44,303 nucleotides of DNA, from NCBI RefSeq assembly GCF_900091315.1, contig NZ_FLSP01000074.1:1-44303 (forward strand), given 5' to 3'. The notes under the pieces are model-generated. The model did not search any database, was not told the DNA's origin, and saw only the letters and a list, made by a program, of their open reading frames with translations. Positions 32,801-41,026 of this stretch are shown in pieces. This stretch comes from Streptomyces sp. DI166 (GTDB lineage: Bacteria > Actinomycetota > Actinomycetes > Streptomycetales > Streptomycetaceae). The position numbers and the translations under genes were made by a program. Position 1 is the first letter of the stretch. The number at the start of each line of letters is the position of its first letter.

Positions 32801-33804
32801 GAGAGCCTCACCCGCGGGTCGGCGGCGGCGTACAACAGGTCCACCAGGAAGTTTGCGAGGACGACGAAGAAGGCGGCGAGCAGGGTGACGCCGAGGATCG
32901 GCGGCAGGTCGTTGTCCTTGATGGACTGCACCGCGTACTCACCGATGCCGTGCAGGGAGAACGTGTACTCGGTGATCACCGCACCACCGAGCAGCAGGCC
33001 GAGGTCCATGCCGAACACGGTGATGATCGGGGTCAGCGCGGCCCGCAGACCGTGCTTGGCCACCACGTTCCGCTCGCGCAGGCCCTTGGCGCGGGCCGTG
33101 CGGATGAAGTCCTCGCTCATCGTCTCCAGCATGCCCGAGCGGGTGAGCCGGGCGTAGATGGCGGAGTAGAGCAGGGCGAGCGAACACCACGCCGGGAAGA
33201 GCGTGTTGGCCCACTGCGAGGGGTTCTCGGTGAACGGGACGTAGTCGCGGCCGAAGATCGGCCACTTGAAGGTGAAGAGGAACAGCGCGAGCTGACCGGT
33301 GAAGAACATGGGCAGCGAGACACCGGCGAGGGCGATGCCCATGAAGGTGCGGTCGGCGAGCGACCGCGGCTTGAGCGCGGAGATCACACCGGCCGTGATA
33401 CCGCCCAGCAGCCACATCACGGCGGCGCCGGCGGCCAGGGACAGCGTGACCGGGATACGGCTGGTCAGCTGCGGCCAGACCTCGACGTGGGTCTTGAAGG
33501 AGTAGCCGAAGCAGGGGGCGTTGCACTGCGCGGTGGTCGGCCCGAGGTCATACGTGGCGCCGGAGACGATCCCCTTGATGAAGTCCCAGTACTGGACGTA
33601 CACGGGCTGGTCGAGTCCGAGGTTCTGCTTGACCGCTTCGATGTCGGCCTTCGTGGGGCTCTTCCCGATGTACTGCTGGGCCAGCTGGTCGGCCGTCTGG
33701 CCGGCGAGCCGGGGCAGCAGGAAGAAGATCGCGAAGGTGACCGCGGTGACGACCAGCAGCAGGATCACTGCCGCGACCGTCCGGCGGAGGATATACGAGA
33801 TCAC
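32797..33804 (-). CDS. peptide ABC transporter permease (DppB/OppB type)
   Basis: A 335-residue permease with six predicted spans. The first, SYILRRTVAAVILLLVVTAVTFAIFFLLPRLAG, is the typical DppB opening. The cytoplasmic coupling helix region is EDFIRTARAKGLRERNVVAKHGLRAAL (the EAA motif), followed by FGMDLGLLLGGAVITEYTFSLHGIGEYAVQSI. The periplasmic loop after span one includes a Cys-containing insert (AQCNAPCFGYSF). Starts at a GTG about 70 bp after the binding protein gene; the gap holds a 14-bp hairpin. It pairs with the DppC-like permease encoded before the binding protein. Confidence 0.95.
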   Translation of the reverse strand: MISYILRRTVAAVILLLVVTAVTFAIFFLLPRLAGQTADQLAQQYIGKSPTKADIEAVKQNLGLDQPVYVQYWDFIKGIVSGATYDLGPTTAQCNAPCFGYSFKTHVEVWPQLTSRIPVTLSLAAGAAVMWLLGGITAGVISALKPRSLADRTFMGIALAGVSLPMFFTGQLALFLFTFKWPIFGRDYVPFTENPSQWANTLFPAWCSLALLYSAIYARLTRSGMLETMSEDFIRTARAKGLRERNVVAKHGLRAALTPIITVFGMDLGLLLGGAVITEYTFSLHGIGEYAVQSIKDNDLPPILGVTLLAAFFVVLANFLVDLLYAAADPRVRLS

Positions 33805-33816
33805 GGGGATCGGCGC

Positions 33817-33850
33817 TGATGCCCGCGGGCCGCGAAGCCCGCGGGCATCA
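33817..33850 (-). terminator. intercistronic hairpin between binding protein and DppB genes
   Basis: TGATGCCCGCGGGC and GCCCGCGGGCATCA pair perfectly over 14 bp around CGCGAA. Such hairpins after binding-protein genes commonly protect the mRNA or attenuate read-through so that binding protein exceeds membrane subunits. No T tract follows, so partial termination or stabilisation is likelier than full stop. Confidence 0.7.
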
Positions 33851-33873
33851 ATGCCTTCACCTGCCTTCCGGGG

Positions 33874-35631
33874 CTACTTCTTGGTCGTGCCGATGTTGAG
33901 GTAGTCGTACTGACCGCTGAAGGCCGCGGTGGACACCAGGTTGGTGAAGCCGGCCGGGCGGTACAGCAGGACCTTGAAGTAGGTCAGCGGAACGAGGGCC
34001 GCCTCCTCCATCGTCTTGTTGTCGATCTCGGCGTAGAGGTTGTTGCGCTCGGCAGCGTCCTCGGTCGCGATCGCCTGCTCCAGCATCTTGTTGACGTCGG
34101 CGTTGTCGAGCTGCGACAGGTTGGTGTTGCCGGACTCGCCGATCGCGTCACCGTGCAGGATCTGCTGGTCGAAGCCGTAGCCGGAGGGCCAGTCGGCACC
34201 CCACTGCATCATGTGCAGACCGATGTTCTGCTTCTTGTTGAAGGCCGGAACACCAGCGGCGTCGGTGAAGTACTTACCCGACGGGAACTGCTTCAGGGTG
34301 GCGTCGATGCCCGCCGCCTTCAGCGAGTTGATGATGGCGGTCGCCGCGGCGATCTCCTGCGGGCGGTCGCTGCGCGCGGAGATGTTGGTCTTGATCTTCT
34401 CCGTGCCGCAGGCCTTCAGCTGCTCCTTGGCCTTGGCCGCGTCACCCTTGTTGTCCGGGGTGGCGTACAGGTCGGCCTTCTTGTAGCCCGGGACGTCCGG
34501 CGGAAGGACGGTGGTGGCGATGTCACCGCGGATCGGGCCGCCGAGGGCGGTCTGCACCGACTTCTTGTCGACCGCGTACTGCACGGCCTTGCGGCACTCG
34601 ACCTTGTCGAACGGCGCCAGCTTGGTGTTGATCGCCATGTAGACCAGACGGCCACCGTAGGTGTTGTCCGTGTTGGCCTTCAGGTCGGGGTCGCTGACGA
34701 TCTCGGCCTGCGTGGCGGCCTGGACGCCACCGCCGCCGAGGTCGATCGCCTTGCCCGCGCGGACGTCCTGGTCGATCGTCTCGGCGTTGACCTTGAGCTT
34801 GATGACGATCTTGTCCGGGTACTGCTTGCGCAGCGGGTCGGTCTTCGCGTCCCAGTTCTCGTTGCGGACGAGGACGGCCTGCTTGCCCTCCTCGTAGCTC
34901 TCGAACTTGTACGAGCCCGAGGAAACGATGCTCTTGACGTAGTCGACGCCCTTGTCCTTGGCCTTCGGCACGGGGGCCGTCTGCGGCTGGGCGACCAGGT
35001 AGTCGAACTCCTGGAAGGAGCGGTTGAGCTTGAAGACGATCGTCTGGTCGTCCGGCGTCTGGATGGACGCGATGCCCTTGTCGCTCTTGTCCTTGTAGGG
35101 ACCCTTGTACTTGTCGCCGCCCTCAAGGAACTGCTGGAAGTAGTTCGGGCCGAGGGAGAGCACGTCACGCGCGAAGTTGGAGCGCTCGACGGCGTACTTC
35201 ACGTCCTTGGACGTGATCGGCGTGCCGTCCTCGTACTTCAGACCCTCACGCAGCTTGTACGTCCAGGTCTTGCCGTTGTCGCTGGACTCACCCGGAGCCG
35301 CGGCGAGGTCCGGGACGAGCTCGTTGCCCTTGTCACCGGGGGCCGGCTTGTAGGTCATCAGCGGGCGGGCGTACAGCCGGCTGAGGTTGAACATGTAGCC
35401 GTAGTACGTGTTGCCCGGGTCGAAGGAGTCCGGAACGTCCGAGTACTCGTAAGTGACCGTGCCACCCTTGGCGGTGGAGGCGTTGACGACACCCTTGGTC
35501 GCCGCGTCGGCGCCGGCGGACTTGCTGTTGCCGTCGCCATTGCCCGAATTGTCATCGGCCTTGCTGCAGCCCGAAAGAACCAGGCTGACAGTGCCGATGG
35601 CCGCGATGGCGGCCAGCGCTGACCTTCGCAT
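33874..35631 (-). CDS. peptide ABC transporter substrate-binding lipoprotein (SBP_bac_5)
   Basis: A 585-residue lipoprotein. The signal is MRRSALAAIAAIGTVSLVLSGC with the lipid-bearing Cys22; a Gly/Asn/Ser linker follows. The mature part has the SBP_bac_5 pattern of cluster C peptide-binding proteins: FDPGNTYYGYMFNLSRLYARPLMTYK, KTWTYKLREGLKYEDGTPITSKDVKYAVER, and RLVYMAINTKLAPFDKVECRKAVQYAVDK. It binds peptides outside the cell and hands them to the permeases. The ATG at 35631 is preferred over one at 35652 because GGAGGGG lies upstream of it and the shorter form begins right at the signal peptide. Confidence 0.95.
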   Translation of the reverse strand: MRRSALAAIAAIGTVSLVLSGCSKADDNSGNGDGNSKSAGADAATKGVVNASTAKGGTVTYEYSDVPDSFDPGNTYYGYMFNLSRLYARPLMTYKPAPGDKGNELVPDLAAAPGESSDNGKTWTYKLREGLKYEDGTPITSKDVKYAVERSNFARDVLSLGPNYFQQFLEGGDKYKGPYKDKSDKGIASIQTPDDQTIVFKLNRSFQEFDYLVAQPQTAPVPKAKDKGVDYVKSIVSSGSYKFESYEEGKQAVLVRNENWDAKTDPLRKQYPDKIVIKLKVNAETIDQDVRAGKAIDLGGGGVQAATQAEIVSDPDLKANTDNTYGGRLVYMAINTKLAPFDKVECRKAVQYAVDKKSVQTALGGPIRGDIATTVLPPDVPGYKKADLYATPDNKGDAAKAKEQLKACGTEKIKTNISARSDRPQEIAAATAIINSLKAAGIDATLKQFPSGKYFTDAAGVPAFNKKQNIGLHMMQWGADWPSGYGFDQQILHGDAIGESGNTNLSQLDNADVNKMLEQAIATEDAAERNNLYAEIDNKTMEEAALVPLTYFKVLLYRPAGFTNLVSTAAFSGQYDYLNIGTTKK

Positions 35632-35689
35632 GATGGTCTGCTTCCCCTCCATAGTTGGAAACTTGATGGGCTCTCGATGGGGCCGCATA

Positions 35690-36685
35690 TCAGCGGCTGC
35701 GCGGGTCGAGAGCGTCACGGAGTCCGTCGCCGAGCAGGTTGAACGCCAGGACGGTGACGAAGATGGCGAGGCCGGGCACGATCATGAACTGCGGGTCGAC
35801 CTTGTAGAACTTGACCGCCTCGCTGAGCATGCCGCCCCACGACGCCTGCGGGGGCTGGATGCCGACGCCGAGGAAGCTCAGGCTGGCCTCGAAAAGAATG
35901 TTCGTCGGGATGAGCAGCGTCGAGTAGACGATGATCGGGCCGACCAGGTTCGGGAGCAGCTCCCGGAACAGGATGTACGGACCCTTGGCGCCCATACCGC
36001 GGGAGGCGTCGACGAATTCACGCTCCCTGAGCGCCAGGGTCTGGCCGCGGACGATGCGGCCCAGGTACGGCCAGTTGAAGAAGCCGATGATGAAGATCAG
36101 CACGCTGATGTGCAGCGGCAGGCCCTCCAGGCCGAAGGCACCGCCCTGGAGCGTCGCCGAGATGGCGATGGCGAAGAGCAGCAGCGGGAAGGCGAGGAAG
36201 GTGTCCATCAGCCGGCTGATGATCGCGTCGGTGCGGCCGCCGTAGTAGCCCGCGATCACGCCGAGGATGGTGCCGATCGTGTTGGACAGGATCGTCGCCC
36301 CGAACGCGACGACCAGGGACACCCAGGACCCCTCCAGGATGCGGGTGGCGATGTCGCGCCCGAAATTGGGGTCGATGCCCAGCGGGTGCTCGGCGCTCAT
36401 GCCGCCCCAGTCGCCGTGCGGCAGCGAGGTGTTGGGGTCGAGCAGGTCCTGGTTGAAGGCGTTGGGGTCGAGACCGAACAGGGCCTGGATGGGCCGGGCG
36501 AGGATCGCGAGCAGGATCAGCAGGATGACGACGACGCCGCCGGCGACGGCGACCTTGTCCTTCTTGAACCGGGTCCAGGCGATCTGCCCCAGGGAACGGC
36601 CCTCGATCTGCCCCTTGTCGGCACCGCTGAGCACAGCCTCCGGCTGTGCTTCGGATGCCCCGGTGGTCTCGATCGGTGCGGTCAC
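35690..36685 (-). CDS. peptide ABC transporter permease (DppC/OppC type)
   Basis: A 331-residue permease. It starts with a polar tail, then the OppC-type first region GQIAWTRFKKDKVAVAGGVVVILLILLAIL. The main permease domain runs from GRDIATRILEGSWVSLVVAFGATILSNTIG, with the EAA-like loop REREFVDASRGMGAKGPYILFRELLPNL, to ALDPRSR at the end. The start is the GTG at 36685, ten bases after AGGGG; the long N-terminal extension of the open frame is rejected because it runs through the upstream promoter region. It heads the operon, ahead of the binding protein, which is an unusual place for the C permease. Confidence 0.93.
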   Translation of the reverse strand: MTAPIETTGASEAQPEAVLSGADKGQIEGRSLGQIAWTRFKKDKVAVAGGVVVILLILLAILARPIQALFGLDPNAFNQDLLDPNTSLPHGDWGGMSAEHPLGIDPNFGRDIATRILEGSWVSLVVAFGATILSNTIGTILGVIAGYYGGRTDAIISRLMDTFLAFPLLLFAIAISATLQGGAFGLEGLPLHISVLIFIIGFFNWPYLGRIVRGQTLALREREFVDASRGMGAKGPYILFRELLPNLVGPIIVYSTLLIPTNILFEASLSFLGVGIQPPQASWGGMLSEAVKFYKVDPQFMIVPGLAIFVTVLAFNLLGDGLRDALDPRSR

Positions 36686-37032
36686 GGTGACCCGACCCCT
36701 CTCGCCGGTGGTGACCGGCCTACGCCTGCCGTGGATTACGGCTTTGTCGACTTGCACTCGATCACAGGATCGACCGATCCCATGTCTGACTGGGGAGTCT
36801 TCAGCTTCGTCGTGATCAGCCGCCAGATCTGACGGCGAAAGTATGCGCAACCGTGATGATGTGCTGGGGATTCCGTTATCCGAACAGGGGATAACGGACG
36901 CCGGACGGGCGGAACTTATGACATTTCGGACAATTAGTGATCTTCGCCATCATCTACGCGCGAAGAAATGTGTCGTTCCTGTGACCGAATTGATGGTCCG
37001 TCAGGAGATCCGTCCGGGGATCCGGCCGGGGA
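36686..37032. other. non-coding promoter region of the peptide transporter operon
   Basis: About 350 bp between the DppC start and the SseB-like stop. Visible elements are the perfect dyad at 36872-36898 and, on the minus strand, GGAAC (36979-36975), a 16-bp gap and CGTAGA (36958-36953), which loosely recalls an ECF sigma promoter. I see no gene: short frames here lack ribosome binding sites. The AT-richer stretch near 36910-36990 fits a promoter. Confidence 0.5.
36872..36898. promoter_or_regulatory. 10-bp inverted repeat upstream of the peptide transporter operon
   Basis: TCCGTTATCC and GGATAACGGA are perfect ten-base arms around GAACAGG, about 190 bp before the DppC start. It may be an operator or the end of the SseB-like transcript; lack of a T tract and distance (about 135 bases after the stop) favour the operator reading. 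Confidence 0.45.
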
Positions 37033-37821
37033 TCAGTAGCCGCCCTGGGCGGGCGGGTAGCCGTATCCGGCGGCGGGCGCCGGCGCGGCGTGCGCCTCAC
37101 GGTCGTAGAAGGGGCGGGCGTTCGCCCGCATCCACATCGCGACCGGGTCGTACTCGTCCGACATCGCCACCGTCGACACGGGCAGCCCGTCCGGGACCGC
37201 GCCGATCGACTGCTGCATCATCGCACGCACCGAGTCCACCGCCGACGGACTGGTGTCGTAGACGTCCAGACCGATGGCGAGATAGGGCGCCCCGAGGGCC
37301 GGCTGCACCCAGGCACGGCGCAGGCTGCGCACGGCCGGGGTGCGGTGGGCGTTCTGGGCGAGCAGGGCGTAGAAGTGCGGGATCTCGATGCCGGGCTCGG
37401 ACAGGCTGAGCGGGCCCGCGGGCTGGCGGTCCAGGCCGGTGGCGATCCGGCGCAGATCCAGCCACGGGATGCCGACACCGCCGCCCGGAGCGTGCGGATT
37501 CAGCCAGAGGCCGTAGTGGTCGGGGTAGAGGGTGCGGGCCACGTCGAGCCCGTCGACCACCTCGTAACTGCGGTTCCAGCCACTGGCCGACAGCTCCTGG
37601 GCGGAGGTGACGCAGGGGGCGTAGCCGTAGCCGTCGACCTCCATGTTCCCGTACTGCGCGTCCGGGGAGCCGGACTGGCCGTGCCACAGCAGCATCCAGA
37701 TCTGGCCGGAATTCGGGGTCGCGAGCGCGCGCAGGAGCGCCTCGTAGGCGTCGTAGCGCCCGGGCGTGACCTGGCGCAGCATGTGCTCGACCTGCCCGGC
37801 CGCGATGCCGCTGGCGCTCAC
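37033..37821 (-). CDS. SseB-family protein (enhanced serine sensitivity), copy 1
   Basis: A 262-residue protein with N-terminal and C-terminal SseB-like halves. Recognisable blocks: WMLLWHGQSGSPDAQYGNMEV, GYAPCVTSAQELSASGW, GLWLNPHAPGGGVGIPWLDLRRIATGL and, near the C-terminus, DEYDPVAMWMRANARPFYDRE. The last is shared with the neighbouring paralogue. It ends in a proline/alanine/glycine-rich tail (APAPAAGYGYPPAQGGY). SseB was named because excess of it makes E. coli serine-sensitive; biochemical function is unknown. GTG start with AAGGGG nine bases upstream. Part of a pair with the next gene and close to the glycine/serine operon. Confidence 0.85.
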   Translation of the reverse strand: MSASGIAAGQVEHMLRQVTPGRYDAYEALLRALATPNSGQIWMLLWHGQSGSPDAQYGNMEVDGYGYAPCVTSAQELSASGWNRSYEVVDGLDVARTLYPDHYGLWLNPHAPGGGVGIPWLDLRRIATGLDRQPAGPLSLSEPGIEIPHFYALLAQNAHRTPAVRSLRRAWVQPALGAPYLAIGLDVYDTSPSAVDSVRAMMQQSIGAVPDGLPVSTVAMSDEYDPVAMWMRANARPFYDREAHAAPAPAAGYGYPPAQGGY

Positions 37822-37966
37822 CTGTACCGCCCCTTCAACCTGTTCTCCGACCGAGCCGTGACCCTAGCTTAAGGCCGCCCACTGCAGTGGGACTTGCTCC
37901 GGGCGTGCGTCCGCGGCTCCGGTTGCGGCTGGTCGCACAGGCCCCGCGCCCCTTGCAGCCGCTCCG

Positions 37967-38758
37967 CTAACCCCGCGTGTAGAAGGGCCGTACGTGCTCG
38001 CGCATCCACAGGGTCACCGGGTCCTGCGCCGCCATGTCCAGCAGGATCAGGTTGACCTGCCACTTCGTGGGGACCCGGCCCAGCGCGCGGCCCAGGGCGT
38101 CCATCGGCGCGGTGCGCAGATCGCCCTCCCAGTGGGAGAGTTCCACCCCCACGAACATCACCGGGTCCGCGGTCTCGACGGCGGCCAGGCAGCGCCGGGC
38201 CGTGGTCACCACGCCCGTCTCCGCGAACTCCGCCGAGGCCGCGGAGAGGAAGTCGACCGGGTCGTCCTTCCAGTCCGGCTCGAACAGCTTGACCCGGCCG
38301 CCGCTCGCGGGCCCGTCCAGCGGGGTGCGGCCCACCCGGCACAGCTCGGCCACCGCCGGGGGCGGCAGCGGTATGCCCACCACACCGTCCGGGTTGACCA
38401 TGATCCCGACCTGCGGCGGCAGTCCGCGCGCGAACTCCACGGCCGGCGCGACGGCGAACGACATGTGCGTGCCGACGACCTGACGGAACTGCTCCTCGGA
38501 GCTGAAGACCGGGACGTATCCCTGCCCCTCGATCTCCATGGTGGGCAGGTCCAGCGGACCGCTGTTGGGGCCGCCGCCGGACGGCAGCGGGACCCACAGG
38601 AAGCTGCGGCCGAGGACCTCGATGATCCGGCCGCCCGCGCTGGGCACGCCGAGGGAGGCGGAGAGCACCTCCTCCAGTTCGTTGCCGGGCCATCCGCCGT
38701 GCGAATGGGGGTGTGCCTGTGCCGGGAAGTCCGCGGGGAGATCCGCCGGGAAGTCCAT
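37967..38758 (-). CDS. SseB-family protein (enhanced serine sensitivity), copy 2
   Basis: A 263-residue paralogue of the gene at 37033. The N-terminal 25 residues are Pro/Ala/His-rich (MDFPADLPADFPAQAHPHSH). Then follow the SseB N-domain, NELEEVLSASLGVPSAGGRII to LPTMEIEGQGYVPVFSSEEQFRQVVG, and the C-domain, AAVETADPVMFVGVELSHWEGDLRT to DPVTLWMREHVRPFYTRG. The ending DPV-x-WMRExxRPFY matches copy 1. Overall the pair are clearly divergent copies. The ATG has only a weak ribosome binding site. Same strand and order as copy 1, 145 bp apart, so they may share a transcript. Function unknown; link to serine is from family naming. Confidence 0.87.
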   Translation of the reverse strand: MDFPADLPADFPAQAHPHSHGGWPGNELEEVLSASLGVPSAGGRIIEVLGRSFLWVPLPSGGGPNSGPLDLPTMEIEGQGYVPVFSSEEQFRQVVGTHMSFAVAPAVEFARGLPPQVGIMVNPDGVVGIPLPPPAVAELCRVGRTPLDGPASGGRVKLFEPDWKDDPVDFLSAASAEFAETGVVTTARRCLAAVETADPVMFVGVELSHWEGDLRTAPMDALGRALGRVPTKWQVNLILLDMAAQDPVTLWMREHVRPFYTRG

Positions 38759-38828
38759 ACTCTTCTGACCGCCTGCCGTGAACCACTGGTATGGCTGAAA
38801 AGGCTAGCGCCTGCGCGCCCGCCCGGGC

Positions 38829-39488
38829 TCAGCCCGTGAACCCGATCCGCCGGAGCACCCCGGCCGCCGGCCGGTCGACCAGCACCGCGGAACCGATGCC
38901 CCGCGGCAGCTCCCCCCGCTCCACCGCGCGCAGCAGCCGCCCCACCGCCGCCCGGTGCCGCAGGAAGGCGTACCGCGACACACCCCGCCCGCGCTCGCGC
39001 TGGCCCTGGAGCGCCTGGTCCGGGGTGACGTCGAGGAGCAGCAGGTGCAGGGTGCCGCCCCGGCCCCGCGCGGCCCGCGCCAGCCAGCCGCGCACCCAGG
39101 ACTGGGTACCGCAGTCGTGCACGACCAGGCCCTCGCCGGAGCGCAGGGCCCGCCACAGCCCGACGTAGTGGGCGATCCGCACGAGCGGGCGGTAGACCGC
39201 GTACGGCAGCAGGCCCGGCATCCGGGCGTCCCAGCGGTCCCGGGTGTCCTGGGAGTCGATCCGCGGTCCGGTGACCGCCCGCTTCATCAGGGTGGACTTG
39301 CCGCTGCCCGGCAGGCCGGTGATCACCACGACGTCCTTCGGTCCGAAGAGCAGGGCGTGCGGGCTCAGGCCGGAGCGCTCGCGCAGATCGCGCACGACCG
39401 GGGCCGGACACACCTCCACAACGGGGGCTGCCGGCTGCCGGGGCACCGCGATGCCCGAGGTGGCCGCGTACGCCGTCGTCCTGTTCAC
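38829..39488 (-). CDS. P-loop ATPase/kinase-like protein (AAA_33 type)
   Basis: A 219-residue P-loop protein. Walker A is VITGLPGSGKSTLMKRAV at about residues 53-70. The next strand is followed by DSQDTRDRW, then EGLVVHDCGTQSWVRGWL and LHLLLLDVTPDQALQGQRERGRGVSRYAFLRHR; the arginines of the last form a lid. This order fits the small-molecule kinase / zeta-toxin-like P-loop family often called AAA_33. The substrate is unknown. The GTG start has GGGGAGGA eight bases upstream; longer frame to 39656 is rejected. It lies between the SseB-like pair (same strand) and the divergent glycine riboswitch. Confidence 0.86.
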   Translation of the reverse strand: MNRTTAYAATSGIAVPRQPAAPVVEVCPAPVVRDLRERSGLSPHALLFGPKDVVVITGLPGSGKSTLMKRAVTGPRIDSQDTRDRWDARMPGLLPYAVYRPLVRIAHYVGLWRALRSGEGLVVHDCGTQSWVRGWLARAARGRGGTLHLLLLDVTPDQALQGQRERGRGVSRYAFLRHRAAVGRLLRAVERGELPRGIGSAVLVDRPAAGVLRRIGFTG

Positions 39489-39671
39489 CGTGATCGTCCT
39501 CCCCTGGGTCAGATGGAGACCATCTGCCCGTCGACCGTAAAGAGAAGGTAATTCCGCGTGCCTGGAGTTTCTGTACGCGTACCGCAACAGCCCGGTTACA
39601 GATGCTGCCCTGCCACGCCGGACCGATGCGTGCAATGATGTGCGCGCCAACTGCATACCGGCCGTTTGAAT
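39489..39671. other. divergent intergenic region ahead of the glycine riboswitch
   Basis: About 180 bp that must hold the promoters for the P-loop gene (minus) and the gcvT leader (plus). No clear -35/-10 pair can be given; no gene is supported here. Confidence 0.4.
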
Positions 39672-39866
39672 CCGCGCGGGAGAGTTCCCAGCCTTGTGCT
39701 GGGGCGCCGAAGGAGCAAGTCCCTCCCTTGAATCTCTCAGGCCCCGTTACCGCGCGGGCGAGGCACATCTGAAAAGCGGGCCGCCGTCGCCGGTGGTCCC
39801 ACCCAAGGTGCAAGTCATGCCCACGCGCGGTCATGACGAACCTCTCAGGTTCCGATGACAGATGGG
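39672..39866 (+). ncRNA. tandem glycine riboswitch
   Basis: Two consecutive glycine aptamers ahead of gcvT. Aptamer 1 runs from CCGCGCGG (39672) to its self-complementary partner at 39750-39757 and contains GGGAGAGTTCCCAG, GCGCCGAAGGAGCAAG and AATCTCTCAGGCCCC. Aptamer 2 is closed by CATCTG (39766-39771) and CAGATG (39859-39864) and contains CCCAAGGTGCAAG and ACCTCTCAGGTTCCGATGACAG. These are the conserved purine-rich cores of the family; GCCGAAGGAGCAAG and CTCTCAGG are especially telling. Binding of glycine by both aptamers should switch on the glycine cleavage genes. GGGGAGGAACGACCCC just after (39864-39880) may be the expression platform. Confidence 0.95.
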
Positions 39867-39907
39867 GAGGAACGACCCCCCGTCATGCCTTGGGAGACGA
39901 CCGACCG

Positions 39908-41026
39908 ATGAGCAGTACCGAACCGCGCCGTACCGCCCTCGATGCCCTGCATCGCTCGCTGGGCGCCACGATGACCGACTTCGCCGGCTGGGACATGCCG
40001 CTGCGCTACGGCTCCGAGCGCGACGAGCACAACGCCGTGCGCACCAAGGCCGGACTCTTCGACCTCTCCCACATGGGCGAGATCACGGTGACCGGTCCGC
40101 AGGCCGCCCAGCTGCTGAACTACGCCCTCGTCGGCAACATCGCCTCCGTCGGCGTCGGCCGCGCCCGCTACACCATGATCTGCCGCGCCGACGGCGGCAT
40201 CCTGGACGACCTGATCGTCTACCGGCTGGCCGAGACCGAGTACATGGTCGTCGCCAACGCCTCCAACGCCCAGGTCGTGCTGGACGCCCTGGTGGAGCGC
40301 GCCGCCGGTTTCGACGCCGAGGTCCGCGACGACCGGGACGCCTACGCGCTGATCGCCGTCCAGGGCCCCGAGTCCCCCGGCATCCTCGCCTCGCTCACCG
40401 ACGCCGACCTCGACGGCCTGAAGTACTACGCCGGGCTCCCCGGCACCGTCGCGGGCGTCCCGGCGCTGATCGCGCGCACCGGGTACACCGGCGAGGACGG
40501 CTTCGAGCTGTTCGTGAAGCCGTCGGACGCCGAGCCGCTGTGGCAGGCCCTGACCAAGGCCGGCGAGCCGGTGGGCCTGGTCCCGTGCGGGCTGTCCTGC
40601 CGGGACACGCTGCGCCTGGAGGCGGGCATGCCGCTGTACGGGCACGAGCTGACCACCGAGCTGACCCCCTTCGACGCCGGGCTCGGCCGGGTGGTGAAGT
40701 TCGAGAAGGAGGGCGACTTCGTCGGGCGCGAGGCGCTCACCGAGGCCGCCGCCCGCGCCGAGACCAACCCGCCGCGCGTCCTGGTCGGCCTGGTCGCCGA
40801 GGGCCGCCGCGTCCCGCGCGCCGGGTACCAGGTCGTCACCGACGGCAAGGTCGTCGGCGAGGTCACCTCCGGCGCCCCCTCCCCCACGCTGGGCAGGCCG
40901 ATCGCCATGGCCTACGTCGACGCCGCGCACGCGGCGCCCGGCACGGCCGGGGTCGGCGTGGACATCCGGGGCAGCCACGAGCCGTACGAGGTCGTGGCGC
41001 TGCCCTTCTACAAGCGCCAGAAGTAG
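39908..41026 (+). CDS. gcvT: aminomethyltransferase, glycine cleavage T-protein
   Basis: GcvT, 372 residues. It takes the aminomethyl group from lipoyl-H protein and transfers the one-carbon unit to tetrahydrofolate, releasing ammonia. Visible blocks: MTDFAGWDMPLRYGSERDEHNAVR, GLFDLSHMGEITVTG, YTMICRADGGILDDLIVYRL, CRDTLRLEAGMPLYGHEL and FVGREAL. These include the usual folate-binding acidic residue region (ILDDLIVY) and the family GxDGFE-like GYTGEDGFELFV. The start is the ATG at 39908; GGGAG lies 12 bases upstream, and the longer frame crosses the riboswitch. Under glycine control through the leader. Confidence 0.97.
   Translation: MSSTEPRRTALDALHRSLGATMTDFAGWDMPLRYGSERDEHNAVRTKAGLFDLSHMGEITVTGPQAAQLLNYALVGNIASVGVGRARYTMICRADGGILDDLIVYRLAETEYMVVANASNAQVVLDALVERAAGFDAEVRDDRDAYALIAVQGPESPGILASLTDADLDGLKYYAGLPGTVAGVPALIARTGYTGEDGFELFVKPSDAEPLWQALTKAGEPVGLVPCGLSCRDTLRLEAGMPLYGHELTTELTPFDAGLGRVVKFEKEGDFVGREALTEAAARAETNPPRVLVGLVAEGRRVPRAGYQVVTDGKVVGEVTSGAPSPTLGRPIAMAYVDAAHAAPGTAGVGVDIRGSHEPYEVVALPFYKRQK

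Noticed and set aside
36686..36850. Longer DppC with an N-terminus reaching 36850
   Set aside because: The extension covers the promoter region, lacks a ribosome site, and is unlike DppC starts; GTG at 36685 is better placed.
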